Part shown: positions 8,406 to 16,105 of the stretch, piece after piece
Numbering within the stretch: position 1 is the first letter of the stretch
Layout: every line of letters begins with the position of its first letter
Origin: Intestinimonas butyriciproducens
Lineage (GTDB): Bacteria; Bacillota; Clostridia; Oscillospirales; Oscillospiraceae
DNA: 64,000 nt
NCBI RefSeq assembly: GCF_004154955.1
Contig: NZ_CP011524.1
Location: forward strand, 3,038,001 to 3,102,000
Reading direction: 5' to 3'
Made by a program: the position numbers and the translations under genes
Notes under the pieces: generated by a model
Seen by the model: the letters and a program-made list of their open reading frames with translations, nothing else
Told to the model about the DNA's origin: nothing
Databases searched by the model: none

Positions 8406-9250
8406 GTGAAACTGTCCTTCAGGTCGAACATGTGACCATGCAGTTCGGCGGCGTGGTGGCTGTAAACGACCTCTCCCTGGAGGTTAATAAGGGGGAGATC
8501 GTGGCGCTGATCGGCCCCAACGGTGCCGGGAAGACCACCGCCTTCAACTGCATCACCGGCGTTTACGAGCCCACCAACGGCCGGGTCTCCTTTCTAGGCG
8601 AGCCCATGGTGGAAAACTTCCCCCAGGGCAAGATGCAGAAGCTCTACGCCGGAGAGAACAAGGGTCTTTTCACCCAAAGGCGCAACCCCACCCCGGACCA
8701 CATCACTCAGTTGGGCATCGCCCGCACCTTCCAGAATATCCGGCTCTTTGGGGCGCTTACAGTATTTGACAATGTACTAATTGCCAAGCATATGCGCGCC
8801 AGACAGAATTTCCTCTCCGCCACCTTCCGTCTCAACGCCAGGGAAGAGCGCCGGATGCGGGAGGAGGCTATGGCCCTGTTGGAAGAGCAAAACCTGGCCC
8901 ATCTGAAGGATGAAGTGGCAGGCAGCCTTCCCTACGGCCTTCAGCGCCGGCTGGAGATCGCCCGGGCACTGGCCACCAGTCCCAGGCTCCTCCTCCTGGA
9001 CGAGCCGGCCGCGGGCATGAATCCCCAGGAGACACAGGACCTCACGGATTTCATTCAGCAGATTCGGAAGGAGTACGATCTCACCATTTTTATGATCGAG
9101 CACCATATGGACCTGGTGATGCGGATCTCCGACCGTATTTATGTCCTGGATTTCGGCAAACTGATCGCCCAGGGCACCCCGGTGGCCGTGCAAAACGACC
9201 AGCGGGTCATCGAAGCGTATTTGGGGGTGGCAGACGATGCTGAAGATTGA
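8402..9250 (+). CDS. livG: ABC transporter ATP-binding protein, LivG type
   Basis: A 282-residue ATPase. Walker A GPNGAGKTT is near residue 38. A LivG-specific stretch GIARTFQNIRLFGALTVFDNV follows, with a shortened signature region SLPYGLQRRLEIARAL and Walker B LLLLDEPAAGMN. About 30 extra residues between 60 and 100 (GEPMVENFPQGKMQKL) are seen in a subset of Firmicute LivG proteins. Overlaps livM by four bases and livF by 14, so the operon is tightly coupled. Confidence 0.9.
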   Translation: MSETVLQVEHVTMQFGGVVAVNDLSLEVNKGEIVALIGPNGAGKTTAFNCITGVYEPTNGRVSFLGEPMVENFPQGKMQKLYAGENKGLFTQRRNPTPDHITQLGIARTFQNIRLFGALTVFDNVLIAKHMRARQNFLSATFRLNAREERRMREEAMALLEEQNLAHLKDEVAGSLPYGLQRRLEIARALATSPRLLLLDEPAAGMNPQETQDLTDFIQQIRKEYDLTIFMIEHHMDLVMRISDRIYVLDFGKLIAQGTPVAVQNDQRVIEAYLGVADDAED

Positions 9251-9932
9251 CGGCCTGCGGGTCAATTACGGCGGCATCGAAGCGGTCAAGGACATCACCT
9301 TTGAGGTGCCGGAGCGGGAAATCGTCACCCTCATCGGCGCCAACGGCGCGGGCAAGTCCACCACCCTGCGGGCCATTGCCGGACTGGTAAAGCCCGCCTC
9401 GGGCCGCATCCACCTCCAGGCGGAGGACATTACCGCCCTCTCGCCGGACCGCATCGTGTCCAAGGGCATTACCCTGGTGCCGGAAGGGCGGCGGGTCTTT
9501 CCCGACCTCACGGTGCTGGAGAACCTGAAAATCGGGGCCTATCTCCGCAAGGACAGCCTGGAGGACGACCTCGCCTGGGTCTACGATCTCTTTCCCCGGC
9601 TCAAGGAGCGCTCCTGGCAGGCGGCTGGCACGCTCTCGGGCGGCGAGCAGCAAATGCTGGCGGTGGGGCGGGCCTTGATGTCCCGGCCCAAGCTCATGAT
9701 GATGGATGAGCCCTCTCTCGGCCTCGCCCCGCTGGTAGTGAAGGGCATCTTCGACATCATCAAGGAGATCAATCGCCAGGGCGTGACCATCCTGCTCATT
9801 GAGCAGAACGCCAATATGGCCCTTCACACGGCGGACACCGCCTATGTTCTGGAGACCGGTCGGCTGACCATGAAGGGCACCGGTCGGGAGCTGCTCAGCA
9901 ACGAAGCGGTCAAAAAAGCCTACCTGGGCTGA
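9237..9932 (+). CDS. livF: ABC transporter ATP-binding protein, LivF type
   Basis: A 231-residue ATPase with Walker A GANGAGKST (near 36), Q-loop region LVPEGRRVFPDLTVLENL, signature LSGGEQQMLAVGRAL and Walker B LMMMDEPSLGLAP. The order and spacing match LivF. It is the last gene of the importer and overlaps livG by 14 bases. A strong bidirectional terminator begins 43 bases after the stop. Confidence 0.92.
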   Translation: MLKIDGLRVNYGGIEAVKDITFEVPEREIVTLIGANGAGKSTTLRAIAGLVKPASGRIHLQAEDITALSPDRIVSKGITLVPEGRRVFPDLTVLENLKIGAYLRKDSLEDDLAWVYDLFPRLKERSWQAAGTLSGGEQQMLAVGRALMSRPKLMMMDEPSLGLAPLVVKGIFDIIKEINRQGVTILLIEQNANMALHTADTAYVLETGRLTMKGTGRELLSNEAVKKAYLG

Positions 9933-9974
9933 GCCGATTTGTCCGCTGAAACAGGCCTTCATCTCTGAAAAAAG

Positions 9975-10012
9975 AAACCGTCCCCTCCGGCTCGAGCCGG
10001 AGGGGACGGTTT
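9975..10012. terminator. Bidirectional terminator between livF and azlD
   Basis: A continuous 38-base palindrome centred on CTCGAG, with A-run and T-run on its two sides, between convergent operons. Confidence 0.9.
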
Positions 10013-10384
10013 TTATACGAATACCGCCTGGACGAGCACCATGTAGAGTGCTGTCCCGCCAAAAATGGACAGAAGATTGTTGCGTTTCCACAGGTGGAGC
10101 ACCACCACCGCCGCGGCGGCAGCAAGCTGGGGCGCCCAGGTGGACATGGCGGCCAGGATTGCCTCGGAGGTCCAGTCCGCCGGGATGGAAAAACTCACAT
10201 TCCGCAGGCAGTAAATAATGAGCATGGCAATGACTGCCGGAGGAAGGACCTTTCCCAGATAGAGGACCACCTTGGGCGGGGCGCTTCCCCGGTCAAAAAG
10301 GAGGAAGGGCAGCGCCCGGGTCAGGAAGGTGACCAGCGCCATCACCGCAATGGAGGCGACGGCCTGTCCGGTGGTAAGCGCCAT
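10013..10384 (-). CDS. azlD: Branched-chain amino acid export subunit AzlD
   Basis: A 123-residue protein with four hydrophobic segments; the pattern FLTRALPFLLFDRG followed by LGKVLPPAVIAMLIIYCLR defines AzlD (PF05437). With AzlC it forms an exporter of branched-chain amino acids or their analogues. Its ATG immediately follows the azlC stop, so the pair is translationally coupled. Its 3' end abuts the terminator shared with livF. Confidence 0.9.
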   Translation of the reverse strand: MALTTGQAVASIAVMALVTFLTRALPFLLFDRGSAPPKVVLYLGKVLPPAVIAMLIIYCLRNVSFSIPADWTSEAILAAMSTWAPQLAAAAAVVVLHLWKRNNLLSIFGGTALYMVLVQAVFV

Positions 10385-11095
10385 TTATCTCACCTCCTCT
10401 TCCGCTTCCGCCCGACTATCATCCAACCGGGCACGCAGCAGCAGGAGCGCCACAACGATGACGCACAGAGCGGGAATCAGCATGGCGTCGGGTTTCAGAA
10501 TGACCAGGGCGAGTACCGTGATACCGCAGCCCAAAAGGGCGGGCAGGTGGGAACGATAGGTCTTCCACTGGTCCACCGCGATGACAATGAAAAGCGCTGT
10601 CATGGCAAAGTCGATGCCGGTGGTGTCAAAGCTGATGAGGGCTCCGGCCACACTGCCGATGACCGAGCCCAGGATCCAATAGCCGTGGTCCAGAACGGCG
10701 ATGGCAAAATAGTAGGCATGGGGGTCCACCCGTTCCGGGACCCGGGCTGAGGAGAGGAGCGCATAGGTCTCGTCGGTCAGGGAGAAGATCATATAGAGCT
10801 TTCGAAGCCCCATCCCCCGGAACTTTTCCAGCATGGAGAGCCCGTAGACCAGATGACGGAAGTTCAGGATCAGCGTAAGCACGGCCACACTTCCCAGCGC
10901 CGCGCCGGTGGACAGGAGCTCCACCCCCATATACTGTCCTGATCCGGCATAAATGGTCAGGGACATAAAAAAGGCCCAGATGACGTTATAGCCGATGGCC
11001 TCCAGCATGAGTCCAAACGCGATCCCGATGGACAGATACCCCATCAGCACCGGCACAGTGGCTGGAAAGGCGGCGCGAAAGGCGCGACGATACAC
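10385..11095 (-). CDS. azlC: Branched-chain amino acid exporter AzlC
   Basis: A 236-residue membrane protein with the AzlC signatures FPATVPVLMGYLSIGIAFG, YAGSGQYM and LNFRHLVYGLSM (PF03591). The start is GTG at 11095, with AAAGGAAG upstream. It transports amino acids outward with AzlD. The opposed importer next door suggests this locus balances branched-chain amino acid pools, an inference from position only. Confidence 0.9.
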   Translation of the reverse strand: MYRRAFRAAFPATVPVLMGYLSIGIAFGLMLEAIGYNVIWAFFMSLTIYAGSGQYMGVELLSTGAALGSVAVLTLILNFRHLVYGLSMLEKFRGMGLRKLYMIFSLTDETYALLSSARVPERVDPHAYYFAIAVLDHGYWILGSVIGSVAGALISFDTTGIDFAMTALFIVIAVDQWKTYRSHLPALLGCGITVLALVILKPDAMLIPALCVIVVALLLLRARLDDSRAEAEEEVR

Positions 11096-11301
11096 GGCGG
11101 CAACACTTCCTTTCGTCCGATACTTTTTTGCTTATTGAATTAATAGTTTACCGTTGTCCGGCCTGAAATGCAAGGGCGGCTGTCCTTTTTCTCTCCTTTG
11201 CTAAATTGGGGCTTTGCTTTTCCAGGGAAACTTGTATAATTGTAAATATCCATAATCCTCTGCCCCGGCGGCAGGAACACAAGGAATCCGGAGGAATCAG
11301 A

Positions 11302-12195
11302 ATGAAACGGCTGCTCTTCATCTACAATCCCCAGGCGGGCAAGGGGATCGTCAAAAACCACTTGGCCAACATTGTGGATATCTTCACCAAAGCGGACTAT
11401 CTGGTGACGGTCTGGCCCACCCAGGGCAAGGAAGACGCCACCCGCGTGGCTGCCCGGCAGGGCTGGTGGTACGACCGGGTGGTCTGCTGCGGAGGCGACG
11501 GCACCCTCAGCGAGACGGTATCCGGCCTTCTCACCCTGGAGACTCCGCCGGTGCTGGGCTATCTTCCCGCCGGCACCACCAATGACTTCTCGCGGAATCT
11601 GGGACTTCCCCGCGGGCTGGAGAAGGCCGCCCTTACCGCAGTGGAGGGCACGCCCCGCCCCTGTGATATGGGCCGCTTCAATGACCGGTATTTTGTCTAT
11701 GTGGCGGCCTTCGGCATCTTCACCGATGTGAGCTACGGCACCCCCCAGGAGTTCAAAAACGCCTTCGGACACCTGGCCTACCTGCTGGAGGGCGCCACCA
11801 AGCTGGGAGATCTGGGCCGGGGCTATCATCTCACCGTGGAACACGACGGCGGCACCCTGGAGGACGACTTTATTTACGGCATGGTAACCAACACCAATTC
11901 CGTAGGCGGCTTCAAGGTCTTTCCTCCCAGCCAGGTCTCTCTGGACGACGGGGTGTTTGAGGTGGTGCTGGTCCGCCAGCCCCGGAAGGTGGGGGACCTC
12001 CAGGACGCCCTGCTGTCCCTGGTCCGCCAGAACGCAGAGGAGAGCCGGCAGGTGGTGGCCTTCCACACCCAGAAGCTGAAGATCACCGCTGCTGAGGCGC
12101 TTCCCTGGACGCTGGACGGGGAGTACGGCGGCGCGCCGGAAGTGGCGCGGATCGAAAACCAGAATAAGGCCATCACCCTGATGTGGGGAAAATAA
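11302..12195 (+). CDS. Diacylglycerol kinase-family lipid kinase
   Basis: A 297-residue DAGK-catalytic-fold protein: IYNPQAGKG at the N-terminus, the nucleotide motif [13 protein letters not shown] near 68-80 and [16 protein letters not shown] near 92-107. It matches the YegS/BmrU/DgkB family, which phosphorylates lipids such as diacylglycerol in the membrane. The start at 11302 is set by GGAGG eight bases before; TATAAT at 11235-11240 is a likely -10. Only 16 bases separate it from the sigma-54 activator gene, so the two are probably co-transcribed, an unusual pairing. Confidence 0.85.
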   Translation: MKRLLFIYNPQAGKGIVKNHLANIVDIFTKADYLVTVWPTQGKEDATRVAARQGWWYDRVVCCGGDGTLSETVSGLLTLETPPVLGYLPAGTTNDFSRNLGLPRGLEKAALTAVEGTPRPCDMGRFNDRYFVYVAAFGIFTDVSYGTPQEFKNAFGHLAYLLEGATKLGDLGRGYHLTVEHDGGTLEDDFIYGMVTNTNSVGGFKVFPPSQVSLDDGVFEVVLVRQPRKVGDLQDALLSLVRQNAEESRQVVAFHTQKLKITAAEALPWTLDGEYGGAPEVARIENQNKAITLMWGK

Positions 12196-12211
12196 GAGAG
12201 GAGGCTGCACT

Positions 12212-13702
12212 GTGGAGGGGACCGAGGCACTCGACCGGGTCCGTTCTTCCCTCCTGGAGCTGGATCGGGCCCTGAAGGGGACCGATCTGGAACAGCAGGC
12301 CGCCCAGGCCGTGGGCGCGCTGGACCAATTTCAGGCGGGCTATTACGATTTTCGCGAGATCTGCGACAACCTATACGACGGCATCCACATCACCGACGGA
12401 GAGGGGAAGGTCCTCTTCATCAACCAAGCCTATACCCGCACCACCGGCATCCGCCCGGCGGAGATCCTGGGCCGGAAGGTCGCCGATATCGAGGCCGAAG
12501 GCGTCCTTTACAGGGGCTCTGTCACCGAACAGGTCCTCAAGCGCCGGGAACGGGTCAACTCCGTGGCCATCATCCTCAAGCTGGATAAGGAAGTGCTGGT
12601 CACGGGGAACCCCGTTTTTGACGGTGCGGGCAACATCAAACTGGTGGTGACCAATACCCGAGACTTTCCTGAGCTCAAGCGGCTGGAACAGCGGCTGCTC
12701 ACCATGGCGGAGGAGAGCAAAAAGGTCAACGAGGAGCTGGCCTATCTCCGCAGGCAGCAGACAGGGCACAAACAGATCTATTACCGCAGCGAGGCCATGC
12801 GGCAGGTGATGGAGGTGGTCCGCACCGTGTCCGCCGCCGACGTCACGGTGCTCATCACCGGGGAGTCCGGCACCGGCAAGGAGTTGGTGGCCAACGAGGT
12901 CTATCAGCGCAGTGAGCGGAGGGACAAGCCCTTTATCAAGGTCAACTGTGCCGCCATCCCCTCCGAGCTGTTGGAGTCAGAGCTCTTCGGCTACGAGGAG
13001 GGAGCCTTCACCGGGGCGCGGCGCATGGGCAAGGCGGGCATGTTTGAGCTGGCCAACACCGGCGTCATCCTCCTGGATGAGATCGGCGACATGCCCCTTC
13101 CTCTCCAGACCAAGCTGCTCCGCGTGCTCCAGGAACGGGAGTTGATGCGCATCGGAGGCAGTAAACCGGTCAAGCTGGACATCCGTGTCATCGCCTCCAC
13201 CAACAAAGACCTGCGCGAGGAGATCAAAGGGGGACGATTCCGGGAGGATCTTTTCTACCGGCTCAACGTGGTCCCTATCGCGCTGAAACCCCTGCGGGAG
13301 CGCAGGGAGGACATCCCTCTCCTGGCAGAGGAGTTCTGCCGGGCCTACAGCAAAAAATATGGAAAGTCCGTTCTCCTCTCCCCGGATGGGATGGATCTGT
13401 TGATGGAGTACCACTGGCCCGGCAACATCCGGGAGCTTGAAAATCTGATTGAGCGCCTGGTGGTCACCAACGACTCCGGCCCCATCGCCCGCAGCAGCGT
13501 GTTCCGGGCCCTCAACCCCAATGGGCTGCCGTTCTCCCCCTCTGAGACCTCTCAGACCCTGAAAGCCCAGGTAGGCACCTTCGAGCGCGAGCTCATCCTC
13601 CACACGCTGGAGCGGGAGGGCTCCCTCCGGAAAGCGGCCCGGGTCCTGGGGGTGGACCACTCCACCCTGGTCAAAAAATGTCGGCAGTACAACCGTCCCT
13701 AG
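12212..13702 (+). CDS. PAS-domain sigma-54-dependent transcriptional activator
   Basis: A 496-residue enhancer-binding protein. A PAS sensor lies near 45-150 ([20 protein letters not shown]). The AAA+ sigma-54 domain has Walker A GESGTGKE near 216, the sigma-54 contact loop GAFTGA near 265, and Walker [13 protein letters not shown] Fis-type HTH closes the protein ([19 protein letters not shown], about 470-490). No receiver domain, so a small molecule probably gates it. GTG start with GAGGAGG upstream. A sigma-54 promoter and GGTGA-N6-TCACC repeats lie just downstream, before the BKACE-2 operon, making that operon its likely target. Confidence 0.92.
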   Translation: MEGTEALDRVRSSLLELDRALKGTDLEQQAAQAVGALDQFQAGYYDFREICDNLYDGIHITDGEGKVLFINQAYTRTTGIRPAEILGRKVADIEAEGVLYRGSVTEQVLKRRERVNSVAIILKLDKEVLVTGNPVFDGAGNIKLVVTNTRDFPELKRLEQRLLTMAEESKKVNEELAYLRRQQTGHKQIYYRSEAMRQVMEVVRTVSAADVTVLITGESGTGKELVANEVYQRSERRDKPFIKVNCAAIPSELLESELFGYEEGAFTGARRMGKAGMFELANTGVILLDEIGDMPLPLQTKLLRVLQERELMRIGGSKPVKLDIRVIASTNKDLREEIKGGRFREDLFYRLNVVPIALKPLRERREDIPLLAEEFCRAYSKKYGKSVLLSPDGMDLLMEYHWPGNIRELENLIERLVVTNDSGPIARSSVFRALNPNGLPFSPSETSQTLKAQVGTFERELILHTLEREGSLRKAARVLGVDHSTLVKKCRQYNRP

Positions 13703-13712
13703 CGCTGATGCC

Positions 13713-13767
13713 GCACCCGGTGAAACTCATCACCACATAGGTGATGAGTTTCACCGGGTGCTTTTTT
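13713..13767 (+). terminator. Terminator of the activator gene, built from two enhancer-like sites
   Basis: A perfect 21-bp stem (13713-13733 with 13741-13761), 7-base loop, then TTTTTT. Each arm carries a GGTGA-N6-TCACC element. Confidence 0.85.
13719..13755. promoter_or_regulatory. Paired enhancer-like sites (UAS 1 and 2)
   Basis: GGTGAAACTCATCACC at 13719-13734 and GGTGATGAGTTTCACC at 13740-13755, centres 21 bp apart (two helical turns), roughly 260-280 bp upstream of the predicted sigma-54 start site. Confidence 0.6.
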
Positions 13768-13863
13768 CTTTATTTCGTCTCGAAATATTCCAAATCATAG
13801 GGCAATTTTCCCATTTTATTTGTTTTATATTGGTCTTTCTCTATAGAAGGCAAATTTACAGTC

Positions 13864-13879
13864 GGTGAAATTTATCACC
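13864..13879. promoter_or_regulatory. Enhancer-like site 3 (UAS 3)
   Basis: GGTGAAATTTATCACC, identical to UAS 1 at 14 of 16 positions, about 107 bp upstream of the -24 element. An A/T-rich stretch (13801-13863) lies between the site groups, as is common where DNA must bend. Confidence 0.65.
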
Positions 13880-13978
13880 GTTTTTCTTTTTTCTGTCCCT
13901 GTACCCCGTTTTTTTGCATCCTGCTCAACCGCCTCTCCCCCAATGGGTTGCGTATTTTTTCCGCTCGTTCTCCGGAAT

Positions 13979-13994
13979 TGGCACGGCGTTTGCA
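13979..13994 (+). promoter_or_regulatory. Sigma-54 (-24/-12) promoter of the BKACE-2 operon
   Basis: TGGCACGGCGTTTGCA matches the sigma-54 consensus TGGCACG-N4-TTGCW at every fixed position, with GG (13980-13981) and GC (13992-13993) exactly ten bases apart. It lies about 65 bp before the BKACE-2 start. Confidence 0.88.
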
Positions 13995-14059
13995 TAGATA
14001 GAAGGTGTGCAATGGGTATTCGCCCAAAGATTCTCGAAGAGAAAGTCGAGGTAAAGAAC

Positions 14060-14902
14060 ATGAGCAAAAAGACCATCATCACTGTGGCGACCACCGGCGC
14101 GTGGCCGAAGAAGAAGGACAATCCGAATGTCCCCATGACACCCGCCGAAATCGCCGAGGACGTATACGCCTGTTGGAAGGCGGGGGCAGCCGTGGCCCAC
14201 CTGCATATGCGCGACGACGAGGGGAACGGCACCATGGATGTGAACAAGTTCCGTCAGACTGTGGAACTGCTGCGTAAAAATCATCCCGACTGTGACATTG
14301 TCCTCAATATGACCACCTCCGGCGATCTGAACGCCACCGACGAGACCCGCCAGCTCCACCTGGAAGAGCTCCGCCCCGAGATGGGCTCCTATGACTGCGG
14401 TTCCATGAACTGGCTGAATTCCAGCCTGTTCATCAACCACCCCAAATTCCTGGAGGAGCTGGGCACGCATATGCAGGAGTGGGGCGTAAAGCCCGAGATC
14501 GAGGCCTTTGACCCCGGAATGATCGCAAACGCCGCCTACTATCTGAAGAAGGGCATTTTGAAGGCGCCCCTCCACTTCCAGTTCTGCATGGGGTGCGCCA
14601 ACGGTATCCCCGGCAGCATGAAGAACCTGGTCTTTATGAAAGAGACGATGGAATCCCTGTGCCCCGGCTCCACCTGGAGCTGCTTCGGGGTGGGCCATTC
14701 CGCAATGGAGATGCTCTACGGCGCAGTGGCCATGGGCGGCCATATCCGTGTGGGGATGGAGGACAATGTCATGTACGCCAAGGGGCAGCTCGCGGAGAGC
14801 AACGTCCAATTTGTGGAGCGTGCGGCCCGCGTCATCCGGGAGTACGGCAATGAGGTGGCCACTCCCGACGAAGCCCGTGATATCCTGGGGCTGAAGAAAT
14901 GA
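14060..14902 (+). CDS. Beta-keto acid cleavage enzyme (BKACE, DUF849), paralog 2
   Basis: A 280-residue BKACE with metal-binding HxH (VAHLHMRDDEG, near 48), the NMTTSG loop, PEIEAFDPGM and IRVGMEDN. Expected reaction: 3-keto acid plus acetyl-CoA to acetoacetate plus acyl-CoA. It keeps the HLHMRD form where paralog 1 has HIHARN, so the two probably use different substrates. Start ATG at 14060 (MSKKTIITVATTGAWPKKK) has GAGGT seven bases upstream. First gene behind the sigma-54 promoter; its stop overlaps the next start as ATGA. Confidence 0.88.
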   Translation: MSKKTIITVATTGAWPKKKDNPNVPMTPAEIAEDVYACWKAGAAVAHLHMRDDEGNGTMDVNKFRQTVELLRKNHPDCDIVLNMTTSGDLNATDETRQLHLEELRPEMGSYDCGSMNWLNSSLFINHPKFLEELGTHMQEWGVKPEIEAFDPGMIANAAYYLKKGILKAPLHFQFCMGCANGIPGSMKNLVFMKETMESLCPGSTWSCFGVGHSAMEMLYGAVAMGGHIRVGMEDNVMYAKGQLAESNVQFVERAARVIREYGNEVATPDEARDILGLKK

Positions 14903-15090
14903 GCTGGGGAGTCTACTGGATGTTTTACCGCTGTCCGGTGTGCGGCAAAAAATTCAAATCCGGCACGGACACCATCACCGAGCCCGCCTTCGGTCGATGC
15001 CCCGCCTGCCGGACCGAGGGCGTGCTGGTCGGCGAGAGCGGCAAAACTGTTCCACCAGATCCCCATGACTACGAGGACACTGCGGATTGA
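14899..15090 (+). CDS. Small zinc-ribbon protein of unknown function
   Basis: A 63-residue acidic protein with two Cys knuckles, CPVCGKKF and CPACRTEG, about 22 residues apart, the layout of a rubredoxin-like zinc ribbon. It overlaps the BKACE-2 stop by four bases and is followed 13 bases later by the dehydrogenase, so it is a true operon member. An ATG eight codons in (14920) is an alternative start. No DNA-binding or catalytic motif is visible. A subunit, chaperone or redox role for its neighbours is speculation. Confidence 0.75.
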   Translation: MSWGVYWMFYRCPVCGKKFKSGTDTITEPAFGRCPACRTEGVLVGESGKTVPPDPHDYEDTAD

Positions 15091-15103
15091 GGAGGTCCTT
15101 TTC

Positions 15104-16039
15104 ATGAAAGATATTAAGTATATTCTGATCTGCGGCGCCGGACTGATGGGCAAGAACATCGCCTTCGTCATGGCGTCCAATCCCACCTACGAGGTGGGTG
15201 TCTATGACCTGTATGAGACCGATGTGGCGGCTGGTATCCGGACCAACACCAAGCAGTTGATCGCCAAGGGCGCTCTCACCGAGGAGGAGCTGGCTTCCCG
15301 GCTCTCCCGCATCTCCTTCACCACCGACCTGGACAGCGAGCTGGTCAGGCGGGCCGACTTGGTGATCGAAGCCGTATTCGAGGACATGAAGATCAAGCGG
15401 GATATCTTCGCCAAGCTGGAGGCGCGCTGCCGTCCCGACACCATCTTCTGCACCAACTCTTCCGTTATGAGCCCCAGTGAGATCTCCGCCGAGCTCCAGC
15501 ACCGGGAGCGCTTTGTGGGCACCCACTTCTGGAATCCCGGCCATCTGATCCCCCTGGTGGAAGTGGTCAAATCCGACGCCTCCTCCGATGAGGTGGCCCA
15601 GACCGTAATGGATGTGTTCGCCTCCGCCGGAAAGGAGCCCGTCCTGTGTAAGAAGGACGTGCCCGGCTTCATCGCCAACCGGATGCAGCACGCGCTGTGG
15701 CGGGAGGCCATCTCCATTGTGGAGCGCGGCATTGCCGACGCCGCCACCGTGGACAAGGCTGTGCGCTACTCCTTCGGCCTGCGGCTGCCCCAGTTGGGCC
15801 CCATGGAGAACGCCGACATGGTGGGCACCGACCTCACCTACAACATCCACGACTACATTCTAAAGGACCTGGAGGATTCCCATGAGCCCTCTCCCCTGCT
15901 CAAAAAGCTGCGCGGCGAGGGCAAGATCGGCTTCAAGACCGGAGAGGGCTTCCAGACCTGGACCCCCGGGCAGATCAAGGCGTCCAACGAGGGGCTCAAC
16001 GACTACTTGGTAGATATGCTCTACGGAAAAAAGAAGTAA
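15104..16039 (+). CDS. 3-hydroxyacyl-CoA dehydrogenase family NAD-dependent enzyme
   Basis: A 311-residue enzyme. The Rossmann motif GAGLMGKNIA is near residue 8. FCTNSSVMSPSEISAEL and RFVGTHFWNPGHLIPLVEVV carry the family's catalytic region (His in GTHFWNP), and VPGFIANRMQHALWREA starts the C-terminal helical domain. Family members include short-chain 3-hydroxyacyl-CoA, carnitine 3- and gulonate 3-dehydrogenases. Next to a BKACE, the likeliest job is oxidising a free 3-hydroxy acid to the 3-keto acid that BKACE cleaves, as carnitine dehydrogenase does with dehydrocarnitine cleavage enzyme. TGAGGAGG precedes the ATG. Confidence 0.88.
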   Translation: MKDIKYILICGAGLMGKNIAFVMASNPTYEVGVYDLYETDVAAGIRTNTKQLIAKGALTEEELASRLSRISFTTDLDSELVRRADLVIEAVFEDMKIKRDIFAKLEARCRPDTIFCTNSSVMSPSEISAELQHRERFVGTHFWNPGHLIPLVEVVKSDASSDEVAQTVMDVFASAGKEPVLCKKDVPGFIANRMQHALWREAISIVERGIADAATVDKAVRYSFGLRLPQLGPMENADMVGTDLTYNIHDYILKDLEDSHEPSPLLKKLRGEGKIGFKTGEGFQTWTPGQIKASNEGLNDYLVDMLYGKKK

Positions 16040-16105
16040 TTTTCCACCGTTTCCTCACGCACCGCGCTTAAGCTATAATGTTGAGAGAGAAAGGAAGCGA
16101 TTCTT

